NCBI GenBank assembly: GCA_002324875.1
Contig: NTJG01000004.1
Location: forward strand, 1-64,000
Origin: Lysobacteraceae bacterium NML93-0793
GTDB taxonomy: Bacteria > Pseudomonadota > Gammaproteobacteria > Xanthomonadales > Xanthomonadaceae
DNA: 64,000 bases
Direction of reading: 5' to 3'
Shown here: piece after piece, positions 35,565 through 45,005 of the stretch
Numbering within the stretch: the stretch's first letter is position 1
Layout of the letters: each line of letters opens with the position of its first letter
Program-made: the position numbers and the translations under genes
Notes under the pieces: model-generated
The model's database searches: none
The model's input: only the letters and a program-made list of their open reading frames with translations
What the model was told of the DNA's origin: nothing

Positions 35565-38500
35565 ATGCTGAGCGTCGGCGTGGTCGTGGCCGCGGTCGCG
35601 CTCTGGCTGATCGCGATGTTCGCGGCCGCGGTCTATGGCGAGCGGCACGCCGATGCGTTCGCCGCGCGCTGGCGCCACATCTACGTGCTGTCGCTCGCGG
35701 TGCACTGCACGTCGTGGACCTTCTACGGCACGGTCACCCAGGCCGCGCGTTACGGCTGGCCGCTGCCGCCGACCTTTCTCGGCGCGATCCTGTTCCATCT
35801 GCTCGCCTGGCCGGTGCTGGTGCGACTGGTGCGGCTGGCACGCGACAGCAACGCGACCTCGCTGGCCGACCTGATCGCCTCGCGGCTGGGCCGCGACGCC
35901 TGGCTCGCGGCCACGGTGACGCTGGTCGTCGCGCTCGGCCTGGTGCCCTACATCGCCCTGCAGCTCAAAGGCATCGCGATGAGCTATGCGACGCTGCTCG
36001 GCCATCCACCCGCCCAGGCCGACGCGGTGGCACCGTGGCAGGACAGCGCGCTGTATGTGGCATTGGCGATGGCCTCGTTCACGATGCTGTTCGGCACACG
36101 GCGCGCGAGCGCGGCCGAGCACAACCGCGGCCTGGTGCTGGCGATGGCGTTCGAGTCGTTGTTCAAGCTCGCGGCGATGCTGGCGCTGGGCCTGTTCGTC
36201 TGGTTCGGACTGCGTGGCCTGCCGGACGTGCCGGCGTCGCCGCTGGTGACGTCGGCGGGTGGTTTCGTGCCGCTGGTGCTGCTGGGCGCGGCGGCGATGT
36301 TCATCATGCCGCACCAGTTCCACGTGGGCATCGTCGAGTGCCGCGACGAGGCCCACGTGCGTGCGGCGCGCTGGCGGTTTCCCCTGTATCTGCTGCTGAT
36401 CGCACTGCCGATGCTGCCGCTCGCGCGCGCGGGACAGGCGCTGCTGGGCGATTCGGTGTCGTCGGACATGTACGCGCTGGCGCTGCCGCTGGCGATGGGG
36501 CAGGAGGGGCTGGCGCTGCTGGTGTTTCTCGGCGGGCTGAGTGCCGCGACCGGCATGGTGGTGGTCAGCACGCTGACGCTGAGCCTGATGATCGGCAACC
36601 ACTGGTTCGCGCCTGGATTGCTGCGCGGCGTGTGGTCGCGCGGCGACGGCAACGACCATCGCGGCGCGCTGCTGCTGCTGCGCCGGGGCGTGATCGTCGC
36701 GATCATGCTCTCGGGCTGGCTCTACAGCCGGCTGGTCAGCGGCAACGACGCACTGGCCGATGTCGGCGCGGTCTCGTTCTCCGCCTTGGCCACGCTGGTG
36801 CCGGCGCTCGGTTTCGCGGTGCTGCGCCCGCAGACGCCGCCGGCCGCGGCGCTGGCGGGTGTAGTCGCGGGATTCCTCGCCTGGTGCTGGGTGATGCTGC
36901 TGCCGACACTGATGCTGGTGGTCGATGCACAGCCGCAGTGGCTGCGCGACGGCCCGCTGGGCCTGGTCTGGCTGGCGCCCGATGCGCTGTTCGGGCTGAC
37001 CGGCTGGAGCCGGCTCGGCCGCGCGGTCGGGGCGAGCCTGTTCGTGGGCACGGCAGTCACGCTGCTTGCCGGACTGCGCCGGGGGCCGGTGGCCGATGCC
37101 GCGCCACGGGCCGGTGCCAGCCGCCTGACCCTGGCCAGTGCCGGGCGGCGCTTTCTGCCGCCCGCGCGGGTCGACCGTCTGCTGCGCGACGCGCCGATGC
37201 AGGGGCCGGTGCCGATCGCGATCCAGGCGCAGTTGGAACGCGAACTCTCCGCCGTGCTCGGCGCGGCGTCGGCGCGCCTGCTGCTCGAGGCCGCCCGCCG
37301 CGACGCCGGGCCGGATCTCGAAACCGTGGTGCAGATCGTCGGCCGGGCCTCGCAGGACCTGCGCTTCAACCAGCGGGTGCTGGAGGCGGCGCTGGAGAAC
37401 ATGAGCCAGGGCATCAGCGTCGTCGACGAGCGCCTGCGCCTGGTGGCATGGAATGCGCGCTACGCCGAACTCTTCGCCTATCCGCCGTCGCTGCTGCGGG
37501 TGGGGGTGGAGGTGTCGGCCCTGGTGCGCCACAACGTGGGCAGCGGGCTGCTCGGTGCGGTCGAGGTGGACGCGGAGGTCGACAAGCGTCTGCGCCATAT
37601 GCGCGCCGGCACGCCCTATGTCGCCGAACGCACGCTTGGCGATGGCCAGGTGATCGAGATCCGCGGCAATCCGATGCCCGGCGGTGGTTTCGTCGCGACC
37701 TTCACCGACGTCACCGCGTTCCGCCGCACCGAGCACGCGCTGCGTCTGTCGAACGAAACGCTGGAGCAGCGCGTGGCCGAGCGTACCGGCAGCCTGGACC
37801 AGGCACGCCGCGAGGCCGAGCGCGCCAATCTCGCCAAGACGCGCTTCCTGACCGCAGTCGGCCACGACCTGATGCAGCCACTGCACGCGGCGCAGCTGTT
37901 CACCGATGCGCTGTCGCAGCAGGTGCCGCCCGACGTGGCGCCGCGCGTGCGGCAGATCAGCGGCGCGCTGGAGTCCACCAGCGATCTGCTGACCGGCCTG
38001 TTCGACATGTCGCGACTCGAAGCCGGCGGCCTGGTGCCGCAGCCGCGCGCGTTTCCGCTGGCCGAGGTGCTCGATCCGCTGGCATCGGAGTTCGCAGCGC
38101 TCGCCGCCGACCGCGGCCTGTCGTTCCGCCACGTGCGCAGCCGGCTCTGGGTCGACAGTGATCCGCAACTGCTGCGGCGGGTGCTGCAGAATTTCCTCGG
38201 CAATGCCGTACGCTACACCGCGCGCGGCGGCGTGCTGCTCGGCGTGCGCCGTGTGGGCGACCGGCTGCGCATCGAGGTGCACGACACCGGCCCCGGCATC
38301 GACGCTGCGCAGCAGGCGGTGATCTTCGAGGAATTCCGGCGCGGCGACGGCGCGGCCGGGCAGGGGCTCGGTCTCGGGCTCGCGATCGCCGACCGCATCG
38401 CGCAGTTGCTGCACGCGCCGATTGCACTGCGCAGCCGGAGCGGACGCGGCACCGTGTTCTCGATCACCGTGCCGCGCGCGCACGGCGGTCACACGGCCCA

Positions 38501-38891
38501 GCCGCCCCCGCGTGCGGGACTTCGCGACGCGCGGGTGCTGGTGGTGGACAACGATCCCGCAGCGCTCGCGGCATTGGCGCAGCTGTTGCGTGGCTGGGGC
38601 TGCAGCGTCGATGCGGTGAGCGATGGCGACGCAGCGGCGGACGCGCTCGCTCGCGCGCCGGCCGACCTGTGGGTGTTCGACTACCACCTCGATGACGGCG
38701 ACACCGGCATCGCGCTGCAGGCACGACTGGCGGCACGCTTCGGTGCGCGGCCGACACTGATCGTCAGCGCCGACGACACCGGCGCGGTGCGTGGCGATGC
38801 GCTCGCCACCGGCCTGTCGCTGCTGCCCAAGCCCGTGCGCCCGCTGGCCCTGAAGTCGGTGCTCGACCGCATGCGCGCGATGCGCGGCTGA
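35565..38891 (+). CDS. Transporter-fused hybrid sensor histidine kinase (CbrA/NahK-like)
   Basis: A 1108-residue inner-membrane hybrid kinase. The first 480 residues or so form a sodium:solute-symporter (SSS) domain of about 13 helices. A PAS domain (about 600-715) follows, with MSQGISVVDERLRLVAWNARYAELF, then a coiled-coil linker, the HisKA dimerisation domain with AVGHDLMQPLHAA (His about 767), an HATPase domain (NAVRYT, DTGPGI, GLGLGLAIA) and a C-terminal receiver (VLVVDNDP at about 990, phospho-acceptor Asp about 1038, KPV Lys near the end). The architecture matches CbrA-type nutrient-sensing kinases. ATG at 35565 was chosen as the last start before the first helix; 35493 is an alternative. 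No response-regulator gene is adjacent. Confidence 0.92.
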   Translation: MLSVGVVVAAVALWLIAMFAAAVYGERHADAFAARWRHIYVLSLAVHCTSWTFYGTVTQAARYGWPLPPTFLGAILFHLLAWPVLVRLVRLARDSNATSLADLIASRLGRDAWLAATVTLVVALGLVPYIALQLKGIAMSYATLLGHPPAQADAVAPWQDSALYVALAMASFTMLFGTRRASAAEHNRGLVLAMAFESLFKLAAMLALGLFVWFGLRGLPDVPASPLVTSAGGFVPLVLLGAAAMFIMPHQFHVGIVECRDEAHVRAARWRFPLYLLLIALPMLPLARAGQALLGDSVSSDMYALALPLAMGQEGLALLVFLGGLSAATGMVVVSTLTLSLMIGNHWFAPGLLRGVWSRGDGNDHRGALLLLRRGVIVAIMLSGWLYSRLVSGNDALADVGAVSFSALATLVPALGFAVLRPQTPPAAALAGVVAGFLAWCWVMLLPTLMLVVDAQPQWLRDGPLGLVWLAPDALFGLTGWSRLGRAVGASLFVGTAVTLLAGLRRGPVADAAPRAGASRLTLASAGRRFLPPARVDRLLRDAPMQGPVPIAIQAQLERELSAVLGAASARLLLEAARRDAGPDLETVVQIVGRASQDLRFNQRVLEAALENMSQGISVVDERLRLVAWNARYAELFAYPPSLLRVGVEVSALVRHNVGSGLLGAVEVDAEVDKRLRHMRAGTPYVAERTLGDGQVIEIRGNPMPGGGFVATFTDVTAFRRTEHALRLSNETLEQRVAERTGSLDQARREAERANLAKTRFLTAVGHDLMQPLHAAQLFTDALSQQVPPDVAPRVRQISGALESTSDLLTGLFDMSRLEAGGLVPQPRAFPLAEVLDPLASEFAALAADRGLSFRHVRSRLWVDSDPQLLRRVLQNFLGNAVRYTARGGVLLGVRRVGDRLRIEVHDTGPGIDAAQQAVIFEEFRRGDGAAGQGLGLGLAIADRIAQLLHAPIALRSRSGRGTVFSITVPRAHGGHTAQPPPRAGLRDARVLVVDNDPAALAALAQLLRGWGCSVDAVSDGDAAADALARAPADLWVFDYHLDDGDTGIALQARLAARFGARPTLIVSADDTGAVRGDALATGLSLLPKPVRPLALKSVLDRMRAMRG

Positions 38892-39005
38892 GCGGTCTTA
38901 GCTGGCGGCGCAGCGGACGTCGGCCCGCCCGCCGCCCGCGCGAACGCCGGGGCGCTCTGCACGGGAACGCTACAATCGCCGGCCCGGATTCGCCGACCTG
39001 TTCCG

Positions 39006-39494
39006 ATGCCCTACACACCGATCGTCGCCACCCTCGGCTACGTGTTGTCGCCCGACCGCCGCCAGGTGCTGATGATCCATCGCAACGCACGGCCCGGCGA
39101 CCACCACCTCGGCAAGTACAACGGCCTCGGCGGCAAGGTCGAGCCCGACGAGGACGTCGTCGCCGGGATGCGCCGCGAGATCATGGAAGAAGCCGGCATC
39201 ACCTGCGAGGCGATGACGCTGCGGGGCACGATCAGCTGGCCGGGCTTCGGCAAGCACGGCGAGGACTGGCTGGGGTTCCTGTTCGTCATCGAGGCGTTCG
39301 CGGGCACGCCGATGGCGTCGAACCCGGAAGGCACGCTGGAGTGGGTCGACGTCGACCGCATCCTCGATCTGCCCCTGTGGGAAGGCGACCGCCAGTTCCT
39401 GCCGCTGGTGTTCGACACCGATCCGCGCGCGTTCCACGGGGTGATGCCCTACCGCGACGGACGCATGCAGGCCTGGTCGTTCTCGCGGCTGTGA
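39006..39494 (+). CDS. Nudix hydrolase, MTH1-like 8-oxo-dGTP diphosphatase family
   Basis: A 162-residue pyrophosphohydrolase. The Nudix box is complete: G-GKVEPDEDVVAGM-RREIMEEAGI (about 40-62), with the REUxEE core carrying the Mg-binding glutamates. The flanking features KYNGLGGK before the box, and a W-x-x-x-D then LPLWEGDRQFLPLVF ending, resemble mammalian MTH1 rather than E. coli MutT. Oxidised-nucleotide sanitation is likely but the substrate is not proven. A TACAAT (38971-38976) 29 bases upstream of the ATG could be a -10 box. Confidence 0.88.
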   Translation: MPYTPIVATLGYVLSPDRRQVLMIHRNARPGDHHLGKYNGLGGKVEPDEDVVAGMRREIMEEAGITCEAMTLRGTISWPGFGKHGEDWLGFLFVIEAFAGTPMASNPEGTLEWVDVDRILDLPLWEGDRQFLPLVFDTDPRAFHGVMPYRDGRMQAWSFSRL

Positions 39495-39595
39495 CCGCGC
39501 ACGCGGGACTGGACAGCTGACGCCGCCGGCATGGTCCCGCGGGACGGCCCGGCGTGCCTCGCCGACGCCGCGGCTGATCGCGGCCTGTTACGCGC

Positions 39596-42500
39596 TCAGC
39601 CCGTGCCCGCAGGCGCCAGGGCGATCAGCAGACCGCGTGCGGTCTTGATGCGGGCCTCCGCGTCCGGCAGGTCCAGCGTGACGCGCAGCTTGTCGGGGCC
39701 GTCCATCCTGTAGTGCGTGGGCTGGCCCTGGATGAGCCGGATCACCGCCATCGGATCGACGCTGGGCTTCTCGGTGAACTGCACGCGGCCGCCGGTCTCA
39801 CCGAGATCGATCTTGCGCAGGCCCAGTGCGGTCGCCTGCAGCTTGAGGTCGGCGATCGCGAACAGATGCTTGGCCGGATCGGGCAGCAGGCCGAAGCGGT
39901 CGATCATCTCGACCTGCAGCTCGCGCAGCGCGTCGAGATTGCGCGCGCTGCTGATGCGCTTGTAGAGCATCAGGCGCGTGTGCACGTCGGGCAGATAATC
40001 CTCGGGGATCAGCGCCGGCACGTGCAGCTCGATGTCGGCACCACGCGCCTCCACCGCGTCGACGTCCGGCAGCTTGCCCTGCTTGATGCTGCGCACCGCA
40101 CGCTCCAGCAGCTCGGTGTAGAGGTTGAAGCCCACCTCGGCCATCTGCCCGCTCTGGCCTTCGCCGAGCAGTTCGCCGGCGCCGCGGATTTCCAGATCGT
40201 GGGTCGACAGGGTGAAGCCCGCGCCGAGCTCGTCCATCGACGCGATCGCGTCCAGGCGCTTCTTGGCATCGCTGCTGATCGAGCGCTGGTCGGGAATCAC
40301 CAGATACGCGTAGGCGCGATGGTGCGAACGGCCGACGCGGCCACGCAGCTGGTGCAGCTGGGCGAGGCCGAACTTGTCGGCGCGGTTGATGATGATGGTG
40401 TTGGCATTGGGGATGTCGATGCCCGACTCGATGATCGTCGAGCACAGCAGTACGTTGAAGCGCTGCTTGTTGAAATCCAGCATCACCTTCTCGAGTTCGC
40501 GCTCGGGCATCTGGCCGTGGGCGATGCCGATGCGCGCCTCGGGCACGAGCTCTTCGAGTTCGCGCTGCATGCGGCCGATGCTCTCGACGTCGTTGTGCAG
40601 GAAATACACCTGGCCACCGCGGCTGAGTTCGCGCTGGAAGGCTTCGCGCAACTGCGCGTCGTCCCAGGGCACGACGAAGGTCTGCACCGCAAGCCGGTGC
40701 GCCGGCGGCGTGGCGATGATCGACAGGTCGCGCAGCCCCGCCATCGCCATGTTCAGCGTGCGCGGGATGGGCGTCGCGGTGAGCGTGAGCAGGTGCACGT
40801 TCGCGCGCAGCGCCTTGAGCGCTTCTTTCTGGCGCACGCCGAAGCGCTGTTCCTCGTCGACGATGACCAGGCCGAGATCCTTGAACTTCACGTCCGGCTG
40901 CAGCAGGCGATGGGTGCCGACGATCACGTCGATCTCGCCGCGCGCGAGCTTCTCCAGTTCGGTCTTGATCTCCTTCGTGCTCTTGAAGCGCGACAGCACC
41001 TCGACGCGGATCGGCCAGTCGGCGAAGCGGTCGGCCATCGTGCGGTAGTGCTGTTCGGCGAGCAGCGTGGTCGGCACCAGCACCGCGACCTGCTTGCCGG
41101 CCGCGGCGGCGACGAAGGCCGCGCGCACGGCGACTTCGGTCTTGCCGAAGCCGACGTCGCCGCAGACCACGCGGTCCATCGGCTGGCTGGAGCCGAGGTC
41201 GCGGATCATCGCCTCGATCGCCGCGTGCTGGTCGGGCGTTTCCTCGAACGGGAACGCGGCCGCGAACGGCTCGTACATCGTCCGGTCCACCTCCAGCGCC
41301 AGGCCCGCACGCGCCTGGCGCTTGGCCTGGATTTCCAGCAGTTCGGCAGCGACGTCGCGCACCTTGTCGGCGGCTTTCTTGCGGGCCTTGGTCCAGGCCT
41401 CGCCGCCGAGCGAATGCAGCGGCGCGGTCTCCGGCGACGCGCCGGAATAGCGGTTGACCAGATGCAGCTGCGACACCGGCACGTACAGGCGATCGCCCTT
41501 GGCGTATTCGATGTCGAGGTATTCGCCCGGCTGGCCGCCGGCCTCGAGCACCACGAGTCCGCGGTAGCGGCCGACGCCGTGGTCCTCGTGGACGATCGGC
41601 GCGCCTTCGCTGAGCTCGCCGAGGTCGCGGATGATGCTCTCGGGATCGCGCGCGGCCACGCGCGTGCGGCGACGCGGCTGCGCGGCGCGCTCGGGAAACA
41701 GCTGGCGCTCGGTCAGCAGGGTCAGTTGCGGCGTATCGAGGGCGAAGCCGTTGTCGAGCGGCGCGACCGCGATCGCGAAGCGGGCCTCGGTGTCGGCCAC
41801 GAAGCGCGGCACGTCCGGCAGCACGACGGGGCGCAACCCGCCGGCATGGAGGATTTCGAGCAGCGCCTCGCGCCGGCCGGCCGAATCGGCGGCGATCAGC
41901 ACCCGGCCGGGATAGCTGCCGAGGAAGCTGACCAGCGCATCGGCCGGTACGTGATCGCGCGCCGCCAGCGGCAGGTCCGGTGCGGGCTGGTCACCGAGCG
42001 GCGATGCCTGGGCATGGCGCGGATGCTCGGCATCGCAGACCTCGATGCGCACGCCCTGGTTGAGCCGCTCGCGCAGCGCGTCGGGCGCCAGCCACAGCTC
42101 GCCCGGCGGCAGCAGCGGCCGTTCGATGTCGTGGCGCAGCTGGTCGTAACGGTGGGCGATCTGCTGCCAGAACTGGTCGGCGCAGGCCGAGGTGCCGGTA
42201 TCGATCACCGGCAGCGTGGTTCCGGGCAGGTAATCGAACAGCGTGGCCGTCGCGACCGGCGCCGTGCCGGCGTCGATCAGGGCGCGCCGCGGCGCCTCGA
42301 AGAACAGCGGCAGGTAGTACTCGATGCCGGCCGGGGCCGCGCCCGCCTTGAGATCCTGGTACAGCCCGCTGCGCCGGGTGTCGATGTCGAAACGCTCGCG
42401 CAGCGCATCCATCGCGCGCGTGGTCGCGGCGTCGTCCAGCGGCACCTCGCGACCGGGCAGCATGCGCAGCGCGTCGATCCGGTCGAGCGAACGCTGGGAT

Positions 42501-43114
42501 TCGGGATCGAATGCGCGGATCGATTCGATCGCATCGTCGAACAGTTCGATGCGGTAGGGCTGGTCGGCGCCCATCGGGTAGACGTCGAGCAGCCCGCCGC
42601 GCACGGCGAAGTCGCCGGGATCGTGCACCTGCGGCACATGGCCGTAACCGGCGCTCTCGAGCCGGCGCTTCTCGGCTTCGAAATCGAGCGTCTGGCCCAC
42701 GCGCAGGTCGAAGCTGTTGCCGACCACGTGCCGCACGGGCGCCAGGCGCTGCATCAGCGTCTGCACCGGCACCACGACGATGCCGCGCTCGAGGCCCGGC
42801 AGGCGATGCAGGGCGGCCAGGCGCTGGGAGACGATGTCCGGATGCGGGCTGAAGCGGTCGTAGGGCAGCGTCTCCCAGTCCGGAAACGCCAGCACGGGCA
42901 GGGTGTCGTCACCGGCGCCGAGCGTTTTGAGATCGTGCTCCAGCTGATGCGCGCCGTGATTGTCGCGCGCGACCAGCAACAGCGGCCCCGCGTGCGCGCT
43001 CGCCGCCTGGCGCACGGCCCAGGCGAGCGCGCTGCGGCTGGCGGGCGCACGCCACCAGGCACGTGACTGGCCGGCGGCGGGGAGGGGCGGAGCGGAAACG
43101 GAAGGCTTGGTCAT
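39596..43114 (-). CDS. mfd: Transcription-repair coupling factor
   Basis: A 1172-residue ATP-dependent translocase that removes RNA polymerase stalled at DNA lesions and recruits UvrA. The order is a UvrB-like N-terminal module (to about 350), the RNAP-interacting Tudor-like domain (EDHGVGRYRGLVVLE, about 510-525), a RecG-like helicase core with Walker A CGDVGFGKTEVA (about 652-663), motif II DEEQRFGVRQKE (about 751), TATPIPRTLNMA, and motif VI QLRGRVGRSHHRAYAYL (about 925-941), then the TRCF C-terminal domain. Length matches E. coli (1148). ATG at 43114 was preferred to the TTG at 43129. Confidence 0.97.
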   Translation of the reverse strand: MTKPSVSAPPLPAAGQSRAWWRAPASRSALAWAVRQAASAHAGPLLLVARDNHGAHQLEHDLKTLGAGDDTLPVLAFPDWETLPYDRFSPHPDIVSQRLAALHRLPGLERGIVVVPVQTLMQRLAPVRHVVGNSFDLRVGQTLDFEAEKRRLESAGYGHVPQVHDPGDFAVRGGLLDVYPMGADQPYRIELFDDAIESIRAFDPESQRSLDRIDALRMLPGREVPLDDAATTRAMDALRERFDIDTRRSGLYQDLKAGAAPAGIEYYLPLFFEAPRRALIDAGTAPVATATLFDYLPGTTLPVIDTGTSACADQFWQQIAHRYDQLRHDIERPLLPPGELWLAPDALRERLNQGVRIEVCDAEHPRHAQASPLGDQPAPDLPLAARDHVPADALVSFLGSYPGRVLIAADSAGRREALLEILHAGGLRPVVLPDVPRFVADTEARFAIAVAPLDNGFALDTPQLTLLTERQLFPERAAQPRRRTRVAARDPESIIRDLGELSEGAPIVHEDHGVGRYRGLVVLEAGGQPGEYLDIEYAKGDRLYVPVSQLHLVNRYSGASPETAPLHSLGGEAWTKARKKAADKVRDVAAELLEIQAKRQARAGLALEVDRTMYEPFAAAFPFEETPDQHAAIEAMIRDLGSSQPMDRVVCGDVGFGKTEVAVRAAFVAAAAGKQVAVLVPTTLLAEQHYRTMADRFADWPIRVEVLSRFKSTKEIKTELEKLARGEIDVIVGTHRLLQPDVKFKDLGLVIVDEEQRFGVRQKEALKALRANVHLLTLTATPIPRTLNMAMAGLRDLSIIATPPAHRLAVQTFVVPWDDAQLREAFQRELSRGGQVYFLHNDVESIGRMQRELEELVPEARIGIAHGQMPERELEKVMLDFNKQRFNVLLCSTIIESGIDIPNANTIIINRADKFGLAQLHQLRGRVGRSHHRAYAYLVIPDQRSISSDAKKRLDAIASMDELGAGFTLSTHDLEIRGAGELLGEGQSGQMAEVGFNLYTELLERAVRSIKQGKLPDVDAVEARGADIELHVPALIPEDYLPDVHTRLMLYKRISSARNLDALRELQVEMIDRFGLLPDPAKHLFAIADLKLQATALGLRKIDLGETGGRVQFTEKPSVDPMAVIRLIQGQPTHYRMDGPDKLRVTLDLPDAEARIKTARGLLIALAPAGTG

Positions 43115-43239
43115 GCGGGCTTTCGGCAACGGACGCGGATACGACAGCAGCGCCCAGGGCCTCGCGGCCGGCGCTGCGTGCGCAAAAGTCTAAACGAAGG
43201 CGTCTCGGGACCTGCGACCGGGGCCGGCCCCGGGTCCGC

Positions 43240-43818
43240 TCAGCCCAGCGGCATGCCGGGCACAGGATCGGGCGCCGCGGCGCGCTTGAGCTCGAGCGAC
43301 ACCCGCACCATCCCCGGCGTATCGATCGACTCGCGCTGGAAGCCGAGCGATTTGGCGAGCGCCAGCATCGGCTCGTTCTCCTCCAGCACGTCGCCGTACA
43401 GGCGCTCCAGACGCTTGCCCTTGGCCCAGCGGACGAGGCGGCGCATCAGATGGCGGCCCAGGCCCATGCCGGCCACGTAGTGGCTCACCAGGATGTGGAA
43501 CTCCGCCTGCCGCGTGCCCGGCAGGATCGCCGCCCGCGACACCGCACCCACGAGCGCATCGCCCGGCGTCAGCGGTTCCGCGGCGACGAGGACGAACTCG
43601 GATTTGGGATTCGGCTGGGTCAGCCTGCTGGCGGTTTCGGGAGAGAGTTCCGGCTTCGCATACAGAAACCGCTGCCGCACCTCGTCGGGCTCGAGCAGCG
43701 CGAACGCCGCACGCAGCGGCTCGGCATCGGCCGGACGGATCGGGCGGATCAGGACCTGGCGGCCATTGGCGAGGCGGATCTCTTCATGCCACGGGGGAAG
43801 GCGGTTGCGTGCGGTCAT
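43240..43818 (-). CDS. GNAT family N-acetyltransferase
   Basis: A 192-residue acetyltransferase. The motif 'VAGMGLGRHLMRRLVRWA' (about 125-142) is the acetyl-CoA pyrophosphate loop (G-x-G-x-G/A), and 'LARSLGF' type sequence LALAKSLGFQRES follows. The N-terminal IRPIRPADAEPLRAAFALLEP resembles the catalytic domain of protein lysine acetyltransferases of the Pat/YfiQ type without the large CoA-ligase-like part. ATG at 43818 and GTG at 43830 are both possible starts; neither has a clear ribosome binding site. It lies 125 bases upstream of mfd on the same strand. Substrate unknown. Confidence 0.8.
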   Translation of the reverse strand: MTARNRLPPWHEEIRLANGRQVLIRPIRPADAEPLRAAFALLEPDEVRQRFLYAKPELSPETASRLTQPNPKSEFVLVAAEPLTPGDALVGAVSRAAILPGTRQAEFHILVSHYVAGMGLGRHLMRRLVRWAKGKRLERLYGDVLEENEPMLALAKSLGFQRESIDTPGMVRVSLELKRAAAPDPVPGMPLG

Positions 43819-43934
43819 CGGGGAGGACACGAAGGTGGTGCCCGGACCTTAACCGGTGGTGCGATTCAGACATCGTGAAGAGATGAACACGCGGCACCGG
43901 GACGGGCGCATTCACTTCGCCCCCGCGCCACGAA

Positions 43935-44795
43935 TCAAGCCGGCTCGCGCAACCAGTGCAGTCGCGTGCTGCCTGCGCCGTCCTCGCCGAGGCGTCGCCC
44001 GAGTTCGTCCAGCGCCGGCGACAGCGAGGTCGCGAGCTGCCACGGCGGATCGAGCAGCAGCAGGCCGCTGCCGTTCATGCGCAGCGGCGAGTCGTCCGGC
44101 CGGACCAGCAGCTCCACCACCAGAGTGGAGCGGGTCTGCAATTTGCCGGCGGCGCGGAAGAACGGCGTCAGCGTGCGGCGCTGCTTGATCGGATACCACA
44201 ACGCCTGGATGCCCTGCGGCCAGCGGCTCATCGCATCACGCATCGCCGACAACGCGGTATCGAATTCGGCGCGCTGGGCCTCGTAGGGCGGGTCGATCAG
44301 GACCAGGCCGCGTGCGAAGGCCTGCCCGCCCTGGCGCGGCGGCAGCAGCGCCCGGCAGGCCTCGTAGCCGTCACGGGCGTGCACGGCCACGCGCGGGTCC
44401 CGGCCGACCGATTGACGCAACGCCGCCTGCGCGCCGGGCTCGATCTCGCAGCAGGCGATCCGGTCCTGCGCGCGCAGCGCGTGTGCCAGCAGCCAGGGGG
44501 AGCCGGGGTAGGTCGCCTCCCCATGCGCGGCGCGGCATGCGGCGACGGCGTCGAGGTAGCGTGCCACGGCCGGGCTTCGCGCCGGTGCGTCCAGCAGTCG
44601 GCCGATGCCGCCGTCGGCCTCGCCCGTGCGCTGCGCCTGTTCGTCGAGCAGGCTGTAGAGACCGGCGCCGGCATGGGTGTCGAGCGCGAAGCAGGGCGCG
44701 GGCTTCACCGTCAGCGCATCGCAGATCGCGAGCAGCACGACGTGTTTGAGGACGTCGGCGTGATTGCCGGCGTGGAAGGCGTGGCGGTAGTTCAT
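43935..44795 (-). CDS. rlmJ: 23S rRNA (adenine2030-N6)-methyltransferase
   Basis: A 286-residue SAM-dependent methyltransferase of the RlmJ (ComJ-like) family. The start MNYRHAFHAGNHADVLKHVV is diagnostic. The SAM-binding region is DTHAGAGLYSL (about 43-53), and the N6-adenine motif is LVLIDPPYE (about 165-173, DPPY). The tail LLLLDPPW is also conserved. The ATG at 44795 gives the invariant N-terminus; the frame stays open upstream but without family similarity. It is probably a single-gene unit. Confidence 0.94.
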   Translation of the reverse strand: MNYRHAFHAGNHADVLKHVVLLAICDALTVKPAPCFALDTHAGAGLYSLLDEQAQRTGEADGGIGRLLDAPARSPAVARYLDAVAACRAAHGEATYPGSPWLLAHALRAQDRIACCEIEPGAQAALRQSVGRDPRVAVHARDGYEACRALLPPRQGGQAFARGLVLIDPPYEAQRAEFDTALSAMRDAMSRWPQGIQALWYPIKQRRTLTPFFRAAGKLQTRSTLVVELLVRPDDSPLRMNGSGLLLLDPPWQLATSLSPALDELGRRLGEDGAGSTRLHWLREPA

Positions 44796-45005
44796 CGCGA
44801 CAGCGTACCCGGGACGCAGGCGGACCGGCGCTCGAGGTGAAGGAAACCCCGGCAGCCGCGTCATGGAATCGCCGACAGGGACACGGGATGGCCGGCGGTG
44901 CCGCGTGTCGGGCTCCGTCATTACGGTGTGGTGCCTTCCGGCATCGCGCCTGCGCAACACGGGCAGGCGGTCCGGTCGTCCAGGCGAACATCGAAGGAGA
45001 ACACA

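Noticed and set aside
39534-39545. Perfect 12-base palindrome GTCCCGCGGGAC between the Nudix gene and mfd
   Set aside because: It has no loop or T-run and is expected by chance at this GC content, so a terminator call is not supported.
39713-43066. A 1117-codon open frame antisense to mfd
   Set aside because: It is the mirror of a very GC-rich gene with strong third-position bias. The protein is His/Arg/Gln/Val-rich with no domain, and the opposite strand encodes a complete, well-conserved Mfd.
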